A stretch of 64,000 bases of DNA. Source: Clostridia bacterium (GTDB lineage Bacteria; Bacillota; Clostridia; Oscillospirales; CAG-272). Location of the stretch: positions 19,834-83,833 of the forward strand of contig JAFTSU010000010.1 in assembly GCA_017467105.1 (NCBI GenBank), given 5' to 3'. A program made the position numbers and the translations under genes. Under the pieces are notes generated by a model. It saw only the letters and a program-made list of their open reading frames with translations. It was not told the origin of the DNA and did no database searches. This document shows positions 25,204 to 34,945 of the stretch, one piece after another; positions within the stretch are counted from its first letter, which is position 1, and every line of letters starts with the position of its first letter.

Positions 25204-27393
25204 TCAACCTTTGTTTGTATTCATACCCTTTCTAGTGAGGGAAATACGGCACTTCTTGGTATCAACGTCCTTTATTCTGACCTCGATAACGTCGCCGGTC
25301 TTAAAGAGATCAGAGGGATGCTTGATGTATCTGTCACTCATCTCGGAGATGTGGAGCAGACCGTCGTGATGCACTCCGATATCTACGAAGCAGCCGAAGT
25401 CAACGACGTTTCTGACAGTACCCTTAAGCTGCATTTCGGGCTTGAGATCGTTGATGTCAAGAACGTCGGTGGAGAGAACGGGCGCGGGCGCGTCGTCACG
25501 GATGTCTCTGCCGGGCTTCTCAAGCTCGGAGATTATATCCTCAAGCGTAGGCTCGCCGCAGCCAAGCTCGCGCGCAAGCTTCGCAATACCGTACTGAGTA
25601 GCCTTGAATCTGAGAAGAGCCAGATTGTTGTTTCTTACGTCCTCGGTAGTAAAGCCGAATCTCTTGAGCAGATCCTCTGCCACAGCATAGGACTCGGGGT
25701 GAACGCCGGTAGAATCAAACACCTGCTTTCCGTCGTGGATACGAAGGAATCCGGCACACTGAGTGAACGCCTTGTCACCGAGCTTCGGAACCTTCAGAAT
25801 AGCGGCGCGGGACTTGAACTCTCCGTACTCCTCTCTATACTTAACGATATTCTTTGCAACGGTGGTATTGATACCGGATACGTACGAAAGAAGGGAGTAG
25901 GAGGCTGTATTTACGTCTACGCCTACGCCGTTAACGCAATCCTCCACAACACCGCCCAGCGCCTCAGTGAGACGTGCCTGCTTCATATCGTGCTGATACT
26001 GACCAACGCCGATAGCCTTAGGCTCGATCTTTACGAGCTCGGCAAGGGGATCCTGCAGACGTCTGGCAATAGATATTGCCGATCTCTGCATAACGTCATA
26101 ATCGGGGAACTCCTCCGTCGCAACCTTGGATGCGGAGTATACGGATGCTCCTGCCTCGGATACTATCGTGTATTTAACGCCCTTGGGACATGCGGGATCG
26201 CGAAGAACGTGCTGAGCTATAAACTGCTCAGATTCACGGGATGCGGTACCGTTACCGATGGAAACCACATCTACACCGTACTTGTTGATGAGGCGAAGCA
26301 CCACCGCCTTGGAGCGCTCGATATCCTTTCTGGGCTCTACGGGGTAGATAACTGCGGTGTCAAGAACCTTACCGGTCTTATTTACAACGGCGAGCTTACA
26401 GCCGTGAGCGTAGCCGGGGTCGTATCCAAGAACGGTCTTGCCCTTAAGGGGAGAGCCGAGAAGAAGATTACGCAGATTCTCGGAGAACACCTTCAGCGCG
26501 CCCTCACAGGCATCGTCGAATAGTGTGGTGCGAACCTCACGCTCTATAGCCGGGAACAGAAGACGCTCGTACGCGTCGTTGATGGTAGCCATAAGATAGG
26601 AGAGCGCCGGAGACTTCTTGTTGGTGATGATCTTAGATACCAGCTGAGCAACACCGTCCTCGGTAGGAAGGGTTACAGCAACCTTGAGAAACTCCTCCTT
26701 CTCTCCGCGGTTGATGGCAAGCACTCTGTGTCCCTTAAGCTTCTTGATAGGCTCGGAGAAATCGTAGTAATTCTCGTATACGGAGGTCTCCTCTGTCGTA
26801 CCCTTGGTGGTGAGCGAGCCGTTCTTCATAGTGAATTCACGAAGCAGCTTACGGATCTCAGCGTTGTTGGAGATGTCCTCAGCTATAATATCGGACGCGC
26901 CCTGAAGAGCTGCCGCCGCGTCAGGAACCGCCTTATCCTTCTCGTCGCTTATTACGATGAACTGTTCGGCATATACGGCGATCTCCGGATCGTACGCGTC
27001 TCTCTGCTCCATAATGTAGTTTGCCAGGGGCTCGAGACCCTTATCGCGAGCAACGGATGCTCTGGTTTTTCTCTTGGGTCTGTAGGGCAGATATATATCC
27101 TCAAGCTCTACGAGAGTTTTGGCGTTGTTAAGCGCAAAGGTGATCTCGGGTGTAAGCTTGCCCTGAGCATCGATAAGAGATGAGATCTCCTCGCGGCGCT
27201 CATCCATCTTGCGAAGATAGTTAAGTCTGTCGTTAAGATCACGGAGAGTCGCATCGTCAAGACCGCCCGTAACTTCCTTACGGTAACGTGAAATGAAGGG
27301 TATGGTATTGCCCTCGTCGATAAGAGCGACCGTTTCCTTTACCTGCTCCTCTTTGATTTTAAATTCCTCTGCTAAAGTCTTTAAAATATCCAT
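25204..27393 (-). CDS. tex: Tex family RNA-binding transcription accessory protein
   Basis: 729 residues, the normal Tex length. The N-terminus (LAEEFKIKEEQVKETVALIDEGNTIPFI SRYRKE region) and the helix-rich LEDIYLPYRPKRKT segment are typical. A YqgF/RNase H-like fold follows (VLGYDPGYAHGCKLAVV). Next come two helix-hairpin-helix motifs (YSLLSYVSGINTTVAKNIV, ILKVPKLGDKAFTQCAGF). A C-terminal S1 domain (MQLKGTVRNVVDFGCFVDIG...HISEMS) completes it. Tex binds nucleic acid and associates with transcription and translation machinery; its exact role is unsettled. It lies 57 bp downstream of a pseudouridine synthase gene on the same strand. The long antisense ORFs over it are shadows. Confidence 0.96.
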   Translation of the reverse strand: MDILKTLAEEFKIKEEQVKETVALIDEGNTIPFISRYRKEVTGGLDDATLRDLNDRLNYLRKMDERREEISSLIDAQGKLTPEITFALNNAKTLVELEDIYLPYRPKRKTRASVARDKGLEPLANYIMEQRDAYDPEIAVYAEQFIVISDEKDKAVPDAAAALQGASDIIAEDISNNAEIRKLLREFTMKNGSLTTKGTTEETSVYENYYDFSEPIKKLKGHRVLAINRGEKEEFLKVAVTLPTEDGVAQLVSKIITNKKSPALSYLMATINDAYERLLFPAIEREVRTTLFDDACEGALKVFSENLRNLLLGSPLKGKTVLGYDPGYAHGCKLAVVNKTGKVLDTAVIYPVEPRKDIERSKAVVLRLINKYGVDVVSIGNGTASRESEQFIAQHVLRDPACPKGVKYTIVSEAGASVYSASKVATEEFPDYDVMQRSAISIARRLQDPLAELVKIEPKAIGVGQYQHDMKQARLTEALGGVVEDCVNGVGVDVNTASYSLLSYVSGINTTVAKNIVKYREEYGEFKSRAAILKVPKLGDKAFTQCAGFLRIHDGKQVFDSTGVHPESYAVAEDLLKRFGFTTEDVRNNNLALLRFKATQYGIAKLARELGCGEPTLEDIISELEKPGRDIRDDAPAPVLSTDVLDINDLKPEMQLKGTVRNVVDFGCFVDIGVHHDGLLHISEMSDRYIKHPSDLFKTGDVIEVRIKDVDTKKCRISLTRKGMNTNKG

Positions 27394-27450
27394 TTTGTCT
27401 CCTTATGAAAAGCGCTGTGCGCATAAATTACGTCGTTATGGAAGCCGCAG

Positions 27451-28161
27451 TTACAGCTCCGTATTCTCAAGCCCTGCGATCTCGCTGTCTGTAAGGTAAC
27501 GCCACTCACCGCGCTTAAGCGACAGGTCCAGCGATATATCGGCGAAGCGAATACGCTCGAGCGCTACCACCCTGTTACCGAGTGACGCGATCATCCTCTT
27601 GATCTGATGGTACTTCCCCTCCGTCAGAATGATGTTTCCTGAGAGGCGGTCCACTGACATAGTGATGACTGCGCTCTTACACTCGTAGCCGTCAGATAGC
27701 ACCACCCCATCTCTGAAGCGCTCCTCAGCGCCCTGGCAAACCGGCTCTGCGGCTGTGAAGACGTACTCCTTCTCCACGTGATGACGGGGAGAGAGAAGAC
27801 GGTGAGACAGCACGCCGTTGTTGGTTAGTATCATAAGTCCAACTGTGTCACGGTCAAGTCTGCCAACGGGGAAAAGCTCCATTTTGCGAAGCTCGTCGGG
27901 AAGAAGCTCCGTAACCACAGGAAGACGGGAGTCCTCCGTGGCGCTGACGTATCCCTCAGGCTTGTTAAGCATAACGTAGGTGTATTTTCTGTAGGTAAGC
28001 TCACGTCCGAGATAGGTCACCCTGGCACTCTCAGGATCAATATGACGGGAAAGATCCTTAACAACCTCGCCGTTTACGGTAACGCCGCCGCCTCTTGCCA
28101 CTCTGGCAGACTCCTTGCGTGAGGCTATACCAAGCTCGGATATATACTTATCTATCCTCAT
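27451..28161 (-). CDS. RsuA/RluB family 16S/23S rRNA pseudouridine synthase
   Basis: 236 residues. An N-terminal S4 RNA-binding domain (MRIDKYISELGIASRKESA...VTVNGEVV) is followed by the synthase domain with catalytic Asp in VGRLDRDTVGLMILTN. The YVMLNKPEGYVSAT motif and the C-terminal EGKYHQIKRMIASLG complete the family pattern. It isomerises a uridine in rRNA. I chose ATG 28161, which follows GGAGGTGCGTT, over the upstream in-frame codon at 28197, which has no ribosome site and adds twelve residues unlike the family. Probably co-transcribed with tex. Confidence 0.92.
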   Translation of the reverse strand: MRIDKYISELGIASRKESARVARGGGVTVNGEVVKDLSRHIDPESARVTYLGRELTYRKYTYVMLNKPEGYVSATEDSRLPVVTELLPDELRKMELFPVGRLDRDTVGLMILTNNGVLSHRLLSPRHHVEKEYVFTAAEPVCQGAEERFRDGVVLSDGYECKSAVITMSVDRLSGNIILTEGKYHQIKRMIASLGNRVVALERIRFADISLDLSLKRGEWRYLTDSEIAGLENTEL

Positions 28162-28639
28162 AACGCACCTCCCTGCCCACAGGTCTATAGTCTGCATCTG
28201 ACGCCAAGCTAATCTTATCGGGTTGAATAAAGCTTTATCGCCCGAAAATTTCCATTTTATATTCTAGCATAACGGTAAGTGTTTGTAAAGAGTTTTTCAA
28301 AATATTTAAAATTTATTAAAATGTACCTTACCGACTGCTCTATGAGCGTCAGCGTGGCTTGCGCATGCCCGCCTGCTTCTGCAATAATACGGGTACGAAG
28401 TCGAGTTTTGCCAGCGCTGCTTATGTGCGCTGCTAACCCGCAATTCCCGCAATATATAAAACGGATATTCACTCAACCGCTTCAAGTGCTGCTACGTGAA
28501 CAGACAGTTAATGCTATGAAATATATAATCTTGACAAAAAGAGCGGAATGTAGTATACTACTGCTGAACAAATCAAAATCCCGTAACGAAGGAGCAATTC
28601 GCTTCGCAAATCCCGTACGGCAAGCAAAAGGAGACATAG
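28162..28639. other. Gene-free interval with a promoter near its right end
   Basis: 478 bp. No credible CDS, tRNA or riboswitch fold seen. The AT-rich left part probably contains the rsuA-tex promoter. 28531-28559 is the GDSL gene promoter. Confidence 0.5.
28531..28559 (+). promoter_or_regulatory. Sigma-A promoter for the GDSL hydrolase
   Basis: TTGACA-17-TATACT; the start codon is 80 bp downstream, preceded by AAAAGGAG. Confidence 0.85.
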
Positions 28640-29293
28640 ATGACTATCAAAAATTTGACGGTAAGATTTCTTGGTGACAGCATTACACAGGGTGTTGGCG
28701 CAAGTGAGCAAAAATATAGGTACACCGACGTATTTGAAGCGAAAACGGGTGCTGAGGTATCCAACCACGGAATAAGCGGAACGCGAATAGCCCGTCAGCA
28801 GAAATATCCTGACTACAAGTGGAATCCCGCGTGGGACGATAACGACTTCATATATCGCCTGGAAAATCGGATGGAAGAAGGCGCTGACGTCATTGTAATA
28901 TTCGGCGGAACTAACGATTTCGGTCACGGTAACGCTCCCTTCGGTGAGGAAAGCGACAGAGAACCCGACAGCTTTATCGGCGCTTGCCACTATCTCTTTG
29001 CAAATACGGTTATAAAGTATCCCGAGGCAAGACATATCGTTATGACTCCCCTGCATAGAGAGACGGAGGATGCTCCTAACAGCAAAGGAAAGGTCCTTTC
29101 CGACTACGTCAGAGCTATCAAGGATATTGCCGCGGTGTACGGCTTCGACGTGCTTGACCTTTTTGAAAAATGTCCTATCGACCCACGTGATCCGGCAAAC
29201 AAGGAGAGATACGCGCCCGATGGACTTCACCCCTCTGATGAGGGACATAGGCTGATCGCGGATATGCTTGCCCGCTTTATTGAGACGCTTTGA
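28640..29293 (+). CDS. SGNH/GDSL hydrolase
   Basis: 217 residues, soluble, no signal peptide. Four SGNH blocks are visible: VRFLGDSITQG (nucleophile Ser14), a Gly in the NHGISGTRIA segment, FGGTNDFG (Asn), and DGLHPSDEGH with the catalytic Asp/His. Enzymes of this group cleave acyl esters of lipids, carbohydrates or acyl-CoA; the substrate cannot be read from sequence. It is probably monocistronic with its own promoter, and a bidirectional terminator follows before the converging InlB-repeat lipoprotein gene. Confidence 0.92.
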   Translation: MTIKNLTVRFLGDSITQGVGASEQKYRYTDVFEAKTGAEVSNHGISGTRIARQQKYPDYKWNPAWDDNDFIYRLENRMEEGADVIVIFGGTNDFGHGNAPFGEESDREPDSFIGACHYLFANTVIKYPEARHIVMTPLHRETEDAPNSKGKVLSDYVRAIKDIAAVYGFDVLDLFEKCPIDPRDPANKERYAPDGLHPSDEGHRLIADMLARFIETL

Positions 29294-29469
29294 TCGCCAG
29301 CCAAGCCTATTGAATCTGAATAGTCCACGTCTTACCAAAATGTAAAAACAAGCAAAATTCAATTGGTATCACATATAGGCGCTACGCGAAATACGGTTGT
29401 ATTTCAAGGTTTTATTATAATAATTATTTACATTTTGCTCTTTCAAACAGCAAAATATAACAAAACAAG

Positions 29470-29505
29470 AAAAAGAGAGTCTGCGATTATCAGACTCTCT
29501 TTTTT
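29470..29505. terminator. Bidirectional terminator at end of surface locus
   Basis: AAAAAGAGAGTCTG and CAGACTCTCTTTTTT are complementary arms with T tracts both ways. Confidence 0.88.
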
Positions 29506-29540
29506 ATATTCGTATGTGAATTGTGCGAAAACCGCTAAGA

Positions 29541-30836
29541 TCACGGATTGGGGGTCCACTTGGCGTAGATCTTAAGATCACGCAGGCTATCCTTTACTAT
29601 GATCTTGGTAAAAGCGTTTGCAAATTCGGGATCGGAGTACCAGCCGTCAAAGGTGTATCCGTCCTTCGTAGGCTCAAGGAGAACTACGTCGCCGCTCTCT
29701 GCGTTGAAAACGGTGGGATTTAGGGGATCGTTTTCACCGCCGTCAAGCTCGTAGGTGACGGTGTAATCGATTATCTCCCAGGCTGCGTAAAGCGAAAGAT
29801 CGCTGTTTACGGGGGTGAGATCAGTAAAGGGACTCATAATTGTAAGGTCCACGTCCATATCTCTGTACCAGCCGCAGAAATTATACCCTGCCCTTTCAGG
29901 CTTCGGTATCTTACCTCCGTAATAGCTTCCGTGCTGAACGGGTGTGGACGTAACCGTGCTTCCCGTACCGTCGTTATAATAGAACACTACGTTATGGAAG
30001 GTGGACTGATCGTTAAAGCTGATAACGGGAGACCAGGCGCTGTTTTGCTTAGAGTAGATGGTCTTGCTGAAGGCATCAAACCAGAAATCTCCGTCTCTGC
30101 CCTCCGCGTTTGTGGGTGCGCGATACTCCTTTGTCCAGCTGTTAGGATCGGCAGGCTTGTTAAAAGTAAGCTCAACCACCTTATTACCGTCCTTATCAAC
30201 GTCTGTGTACTCAACAGTAAGGACGTACTTGCCGTTCTTTTCGCCTGCTGACATATAGGAAATTCCGTTACCCTTCTCAGGCGGGGGAATATGAATATCA
30301 AGATCGGGCTGATCAAGAAGATTGAACTTGAACTTAAGATCAATACTCTTATCGTCGTTCTCTGTGCAGATGTACTCGCTGATTCCGCTGAACTCAGGGA
30401 GCTCGAGAGTTACGAAGTCTTCCTCGTTTCCGTTATATATGAAGTATGCCTCGCTCTTCTCGGTTATCTCGTTGTAGCCGGTCTTAATAGACGTGACCGT
30501 CTTACCGTCGGGGACGTTAAAAACGATGTCCTCCGCCTCCTCGTCGGTAAAGGCGATAGTGATCTTGGTCTGACGGTTATTGTCGTCATACTCGTAATCA
30601 ATATCAGCGATTCCGTTACCGGTATCACCCTTATTACCGCCGGGTATAGTGAATTTAACGGGATCGTAGAGATCGTCGATAAAGGTTATCGTGATCTCGG
30701 ACGAGCCGTCGGCGAACTCATTTGTTTTCTTTATCTCGTCGATCATTCTGCCCGTATCCTCTGCGAAAAATCCGCAGCCCGTTAGGGTTATAGCAAGCAT
30801 AGAAACGAGACAGATTAAGGATATGATTTTTTTCAT
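29541..30836 (-). CDS. InlB-repeat lipoprotein
   Basis: 431 residues. The signal peptide ends in lipobox LTGC (Cys21). Residues about 45-250 contain three or four acidic beta-rich repeats (SSEITITFIDDLYDPVKFTIP, then TKITIAFTDEEAEDIVFNVP). A middle stretch (GRDGDFWFDAFSKTIYSK) resembles tail-fibre or collagen-adjacent 'DGDFW' modules. Two C-terminal InlB B/Listeria-Bacteroides repeats (YNFCGWYRD to LYAAW; YTFDGWYSD to IYAKW) end the protein. Likely anchored by lipid on the outer membrane face as a binding or structural protein. It is the last gene of the minus-strand surface locus, 66 bp after the beta-helix protein. Confidence 0.8.
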   Translation of the reverse strand: MKKIISLICLVSMLAITLTGCGFFAEDTGRMIDEIKKTNEFADGSSEITITFIDDLYDPVKFTIPGGNKGDTGNGIADIDYEYDDNNRQTKITIAFTDEEAEDIVFNVPDGKTVTSIKTGYNEITEKSEAYFIYNGNEEDFVTLELPEFSGISEYICTENDDKSIDLKFKFNLLDQPDLDIHIPPPEKGNGISYMSAGEKNGKYVLTVEYTDVDKDGNKVVELTFNKPADPNSWTKEYRAPTNAEGRDGDFWFDAFSKTIYSKQNSAWSPVISFNDQSTFHNVVFYYNDGTGSTVTSTPVQHGSYYGGKIPKPERAGYNFCGWYRDMDVDLTIMSPFTDLTPVNSDLSLYAAWEIIDYTVTYELDGGENDPLNPTVFNAESGDVVLLEPTKDGYTFDGWYSDPEFANAFTKIIVKDSLRDLKIYAKWTPNP

Positions 30837-30902
30837 TATTGAATATTCCTTTCCGCAAGGCAGCCCAAAAATCTCTACACGGGTCGCCCGGATTTGAAAA
30901 TA

Positions 30903-33350
30903 TTATTCATTTGCCCCTCTGTTTACAAGGTCCGCGACGTTAGGTGTTTCTCCGAAGAGATAACCGTCGCTCACGAAGTGGAACGCGAAGGGATTGTAGC
31001 CTGTGACGGTAACGACAGTCTTCAGCATCAGTCCGCGCATATTGGCGAATATACCTCCGCCCGATGCACCCTTAAGCTCAAGATAGGTGTCCAAAAGATC
31101 TACGTCTAGCTTTCCCGTGGAATTATCCACGTTCATATCGACCTTGGAGTAATTCTCTCCTCCGCCGTAGTAAGCAACCGTTATATTATAGTATCTTTTG
31201 CCGTCCGAGGTTTTTATAGCTCCTACCGCGTTTCCGCGCTGAGCAATAATAGTCTGCAGAGGGAATATCTGATCTATGGTGATCGTGCCCTCATAGAGAC
31301 CGAGGGAGTTCGCTATAGATGACAGATTCTCCTCTATCAGTCCGCTAAGGTCTATTTTGCCGACCTCCTTGTAGTCGTAGAACCTAGTGTCGCCGGAGAC
31401 CTTCAGATAAACCGGATACGCAACTCCGGTAACACCAGTAGCCGTGTAAGGTATCAGAGATTTTCCCTCCGACTGAAGAATAGCAAAGAGCTTGTTTATC
31501 AGAGAGGGTGACGAGCCTGTCTCAAGGAACGAGCTGTTAAAGAGGGACTCCATACAGATGGCTGTTATGCCGCTTCGATAGAAGTAGGTGTCCACGATCT
31601 CAGAGGTGCCCTTATACTGCCCGCTTACGTTACTTGCCGCATCAAGAGCATCCTGGATAGCCAGGAGAGCCGCACGCATTGCAGCCTTTGACTCCGGAGT
31701 ATCGGTGTAATTCTGAATAAACGTATTAACTACCGTATCGCCCTCTGCGCCTGCGGCGAGGAACTCGCCTACGGTCTTCGTTACGGTACCTCCGTTCAGA
31801 TTCGGGAAGGTAACCTTAGCAGAGAGATCCACCTCCTCGTACTCGTTAGAGCCGGTAACGAAGAGGAAATTACGGGCGTTCTGCAGCAGAGAATTTTCAA
31901 GCCTGAAGTCCATAGAGGAGAAGGCTCTAAGAACGTTTTTACCGTTGGAAAGACGGGAATTCTTTACCGTTACGTTATTGCCGTAAACCTCAAGCACGGT
32001 GCCTACCGTGTCGAGATTTGCCATTCTGTCGCCGAAATCACAGTTCTTGATATTAACGTCGTTTACCGTGATTCCGTTGCCATCCACGTACATACCGATG
32101 TTATCCTGACCGTAGAGAGAAACCAGCGGCACGTTAGATGGATCGCCGAGAGAATAAAGCTTCAGTGGTCCTCTGAAGAGATTGGCGGAGGTAAGAGCCG
32201 GAATACGCACCTCTTTGCCCTCCTCGTTCAGCATTATATCGTGGGCGTAAGGATATGTCAGGTTGTGAAGATTTATCGTATATCCGTTGCCGTAGAAGTC
32301 CTTCTGAACGTGAAGACCCACCTTGATCTCGTCGGAGATCTTGGAGTATTCTCTGTTGGTGTCACAGAAGCTGTTCCACTGCTTGATAAACTCGCTGTTA
32401 TAGGTGGTGGTGAACCTGTATATCTCGTCACCGAAGGAGAAGCTCTTGGTCTTGACATCGTAGTAGCCAAAGCACTCAACGTTATTCACATCCGTACGCT
32501 TGACGGGTGCGCCGCCGGATATCATAGGCTGACTGCCGTTCATTACGTAGGTGTTTTCAACGGATTCGAAGTGCTTACGCAGCACCGCAATATGTCCGCC
32601 GTCAGTTCCGTTGGTGCAATACAGAAGATCCTCGTAGGTATAGACGTTAACGCCGCCCTCCACTACCTTGAACTCGTAGGTTATTGGCGCTGCCCTTCCC
32701 TCAGGATCAGTGAGAGTCAGATAGGCGTCACCCGGCTCGATAATGCTGATTTTCGAGCTGTCTATGTCATAGCTTATATTCTCGCTGTGAGACGCTGTAA
32801 GCTGGCTCTTCAGCATAGAGGGCAAGGTGACTACGGTCATATCTATAACCGCCCCGTTGCCAAAGGTGTGATCGTACTCACCGTAATAAACGGTGGAGTC
32901 GATATTCGACTGTGACGCGGATATAGTGGGATACATCATTATAGCGGCGTTCTCGTAGATAACAGCGGATAAACGGCGCTGTACGTTGCCCTTTACGTTA
33001 CTGCAGGTTATTACCACCTCGCCCGCCTTAATGGGACGAAGATAAAATGTATTTCCCTCTTGTACTATCTCCGCGCAAGGATCGGGATCGTTATGATCCT
33101 TGTTTGAGACGGTCCAGACCAGAGCGTTGCCGTTCGAGACCTCGTAGTAGCGCTGGTTTACTCCAACCGCTGAAAGAGGATACATCTCCTCTCCGCTATG
33201 CAGCTTGAAGCCCTCCATCTCCTTATAGCTCCAATCAATATGAGAGATATCCACGTCTATCATATTGTAGGTGGTGTTTACGGTGATGATACAGAAGACC
33301 GAGATAAGAAACGGAAACAGGAGGAGTATGATCAGATTTTTCTTTTTCAT
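30903..33350 (-). CDS. Membrane-anchored beta-helix ectodomain protein
   Basis: 815 residues from the ATG that overlaps the permease stop (TGATG); an upstream in-frame codon at 33380 lies inside the permease gene. A single hydrophobic anchor at about residues 4-25 (NLIILLLFPFLISVFCII) precedes a very long exported part. Residues about 55-220 are Ig-like beta sandwiches. Residues about 300-480 show the Asn- and Val-rich ladder of a right-handed parallel beta-helix (YVDGNGITVNDVNIKNCDF, VLEVYGNNVTVKNSRLSNG). No catalytic residues are evident. Tight coupling to an ABC exporter suggests that it is a partner or passenger of that transporter. I know of no named family for it. Confidence 0.75.
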   Translation of the reverse strand: MKKKNLIILLLFPFLISVFCIITVNTTYNMIDVDISHIDWSYKEMEGFKLHSGEEMYPLSAVGVNQRYYEVSNGNALVWTVSNKDHNDPDPCAEIVQEGNTFYLRPIKAGEVVITCSNVKGNVQRRLSAVIYENAAIMMYPTISASQSNIDSTVYYGEYDHTFGNGAVIDMTVVTLPSMLKSQLTASHSENISYDIDSSKISIIEPGDAYLTLTDPEGRAAPITYEFKVVEGGVNVYTYEDLLYCTNGTDGGHIAVLRKHFESVENTYVMNGSQPMISGGAPVKRTDVNNVECFGYYDVKTKSFSFGDEIYRFTTTYNSEFIKQWNSFCDTNREYSKISDEIKVGLHVQKDFYGNGYTINLHNLTYPYAHDIMLNEEGKEVRIPALTSANLFRGPLKLYSLGDPSNVPLVSLYGQDNIGMYVDGNGITVNDVNIKNCDFGDRMANLDTVGTVLEVYGNNVTVKNSRLSNGKNVLRAFSSMDFRLENSLLQNARNFLFVTGSNEYEEVDLSAKVTFPNLNGGTVTKTVGEFLAAGAEGDTVVNTFIQNYTDTPESKAAMRAALLAIQDALDAASNVSGQYKGTSEIVDTYFYRSGITAICMESLFNSSFLETGSSPSLINKLFAILQSEGKSLIPYTATGVTGVAYPVYLKVSGDTRFYDYKEVGKIDLSGLIEENLSSIANSLGLYEGTITIDQIFPLQTIIAQRGNAVGAIKTSDGKRYYNITVAYYGGGENYSKVDMNVDNSTGKLDVDLLDTYLELKGASGGGIFANMRGLMLKTVVTVTGYNPFAFHFVSDGYLFGETPNVADLVNRGANE

Positions 33351-34942
33351 CAGTTGATCGCCTCCAATTCCATAAACCAATCGCCCATTTTCCTGTTAAC
33401 GCGCATCATTATTGGCGCTCCCAGCAGCACAAAAAGCGCAATTCCCGCGGTAAACAGCAGCCACAGCTCCGTACCCAGGTATGAGAGCACCAGGCTCACA
33501 CCCATATAAGCGGTAGGAAGCAGATATGCGCACGCGGAGGAGGCTCCGGACGAGCGGGGCTTGTTACGGCGGATCTTCAGCTCCTCGCTGAGAGATACCA
33601 CGTTGAAGACGAACAGAAGCGTAAGCGACAGCACGAACGCGAACAGCGCTGTGAGTGGAGTAAACACTCCGCTTATCAGCAGTACAAGAACCGAAATAAG
33701 AAGGGACGCCGTGGAGAGTGCCATCGGTATCAGCATCTTGACGTACAGCTGTCTCTTGTAGCTTACGGGGATGGTTTTCAAATTTTTAACCGTTCTCTCC
33801 TCCATCGAAACGTATTGGTTCGCTCCGGCGCTTATGATGGTTGTAAACATCATAACGATGAAGACGTCAACCACAGATACAAAATTGGGGAAAAGAGAGG
33901 TATAATACAGAAGAGTACCGGAGCTGAACACCGCGTTCATAGCGCCTATAACAAGATAAAGCAGGAAGGGCTGAACGATCAGCAGTCCGGAATACGAGAA
34001 GATAAAATCGGGGTTACGTGTGATAAGAGCAAGCTCCTTCTTTATAAGCGCGTGGCTCTGGGAGCGGAGCTTATACTTTACCTTTGGCGGATGGAGCTTG
34101 GAGCTTGAGGAAATATTTCTCACACGGTGGAATGTAATTATGGTCAATGTAAGACCTATAATGAATATTGCGCCGGAGAAGGTGAGATAGTTGAAGATCT
34201 CTCCTCTTCTGCCGTCGATAAAAACGTCAAACAAATAATTGAGCGGCACGGTATAGCGTTCTATCTCCACAAGCGACTCTATAGACTCACTCGAGAGAAG
34301 GGTTGAGACCTCGTTGTTTGAAACGAGACCGGTAAACGCGCCAAGAACCGTAGAATATATCCAGGCAAGACCGTAAAGCAAGGCAACGGACAGCGAGAAT
34401 TCAAGCAGCACGTGCTTTCTTAAGTACTCCAGAATATACCACACGGGGTAGACGAACACCAGCGCTATTCCCACCTCGAACACGAATGAGGCTGCGGGAT
34501 AAAAGAGCGCCATATAGTAGAACATCATAGACCTGCCGTACATAATTCCGTATGCCGCAAACAGCGGAAATACAAAGATAAAGGATGAAGCGTAATGCAC
34601 CAAAAACAGCAGCACGAGCTTGGATAGCACCTGCATAGAGTTGGTGATCGGATGGATCGAAAGCTGATTTATGTCCCTCTCGTTGAAGAACAGCTTCTTC
34701 GCCTGGAAGATGCTGCTGACCGTCATAAAGGCGGTAACAACGAGCAAAAACAGCACCATAAACGCCCTGGGAGCCTTGCTGTAGTGACCGATCTTATCAA
34801 GTATAGCCGTAAACAGAAACAGCTCCACAGCGACCACGATACCGAGGACCAGCACACGTAGGAGGATACCGAGCGCTCTTTTTGCCGCGCTCTCGTCCTT
34901 CGCGAACATCAGCTTGAAATCCTTAACAAGTAAGGTGAGCAT
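33350..34942 (-). CDS. ABC exporter permease, ABC-2-like
   Basis: 530 residues with about twelve hydrophobic helices, two of them near residues 25-50 and the last pair near 490-520. The middle soluble stretch (SSKLHPPKVKYKLRSQSHALIKKELALITRNP) looks like the coupling loop between two six-helix halves, typical of one-chain ABC-2 permeases of Firmicutes. It starts 3 bp after the ATPase stop, with AAGGAG in the ATPase end. The downstream beta-helix gene starts inside its stop codon. The transported substrate is unknown; the linkage to exported surface proteins is suggestive only. Confidence 0.85.
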   Translation of the reverse strand: MLTLLVKDFKLMFAKDESAAKRALGILLRVLVLGIVVAVELFLFTAILDKIGHYSKAPRAFMVLFLLVVTAFMTVSSIFQAKKLFFNERDINQLSIHPITNSMQVLSKLVLLFLVHYASSFIFVFPLFAAYGIMYGRSMMFYYMALFYPAASFVFEVGIALVFVYPVWYILEYLRKHVLLEFSLSVALLYGLAWIYSTVLGAFTGLVSNNEVSTLLSSESIESLVEIERYTVPLNYLFDVFIDGRRGEIFNYLTFSGAIFIIGLTLTIITFHRVRNISSSSKLHPPKVKYKLRSQSHALIKKELALITRNPDFIFSYSGLLIVQPFLLYLVIGAMNAVFSSGTLLYYTSLFPNFVSVVDVFIVMMFTTIISAGANQYVSMEERTVKNLKTIPVSYKRQLYVKMLIPMALSTASLLISVLVLLISGVFTPLTALFAFVLSLTLLFVFNVVSLSEELKIRRNKPRSSGASSACAYLLPTAYMGVSLVLSYLGTELWLLFTAGIALFVLLGAPIMMRVNRKMGDWFMELEAIN

Positions 34943-34945
34943 CGG

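Noticed and set aside
25201-26523. 440-residue plus-strand ORF
   Set aside because: Antisense to tex; no ribosome site or family resemblance.
28198-28530. tRNA or small RNA gene
   Set aside because: Stem-like GC segments present, but no cloverleaf or terminator found.
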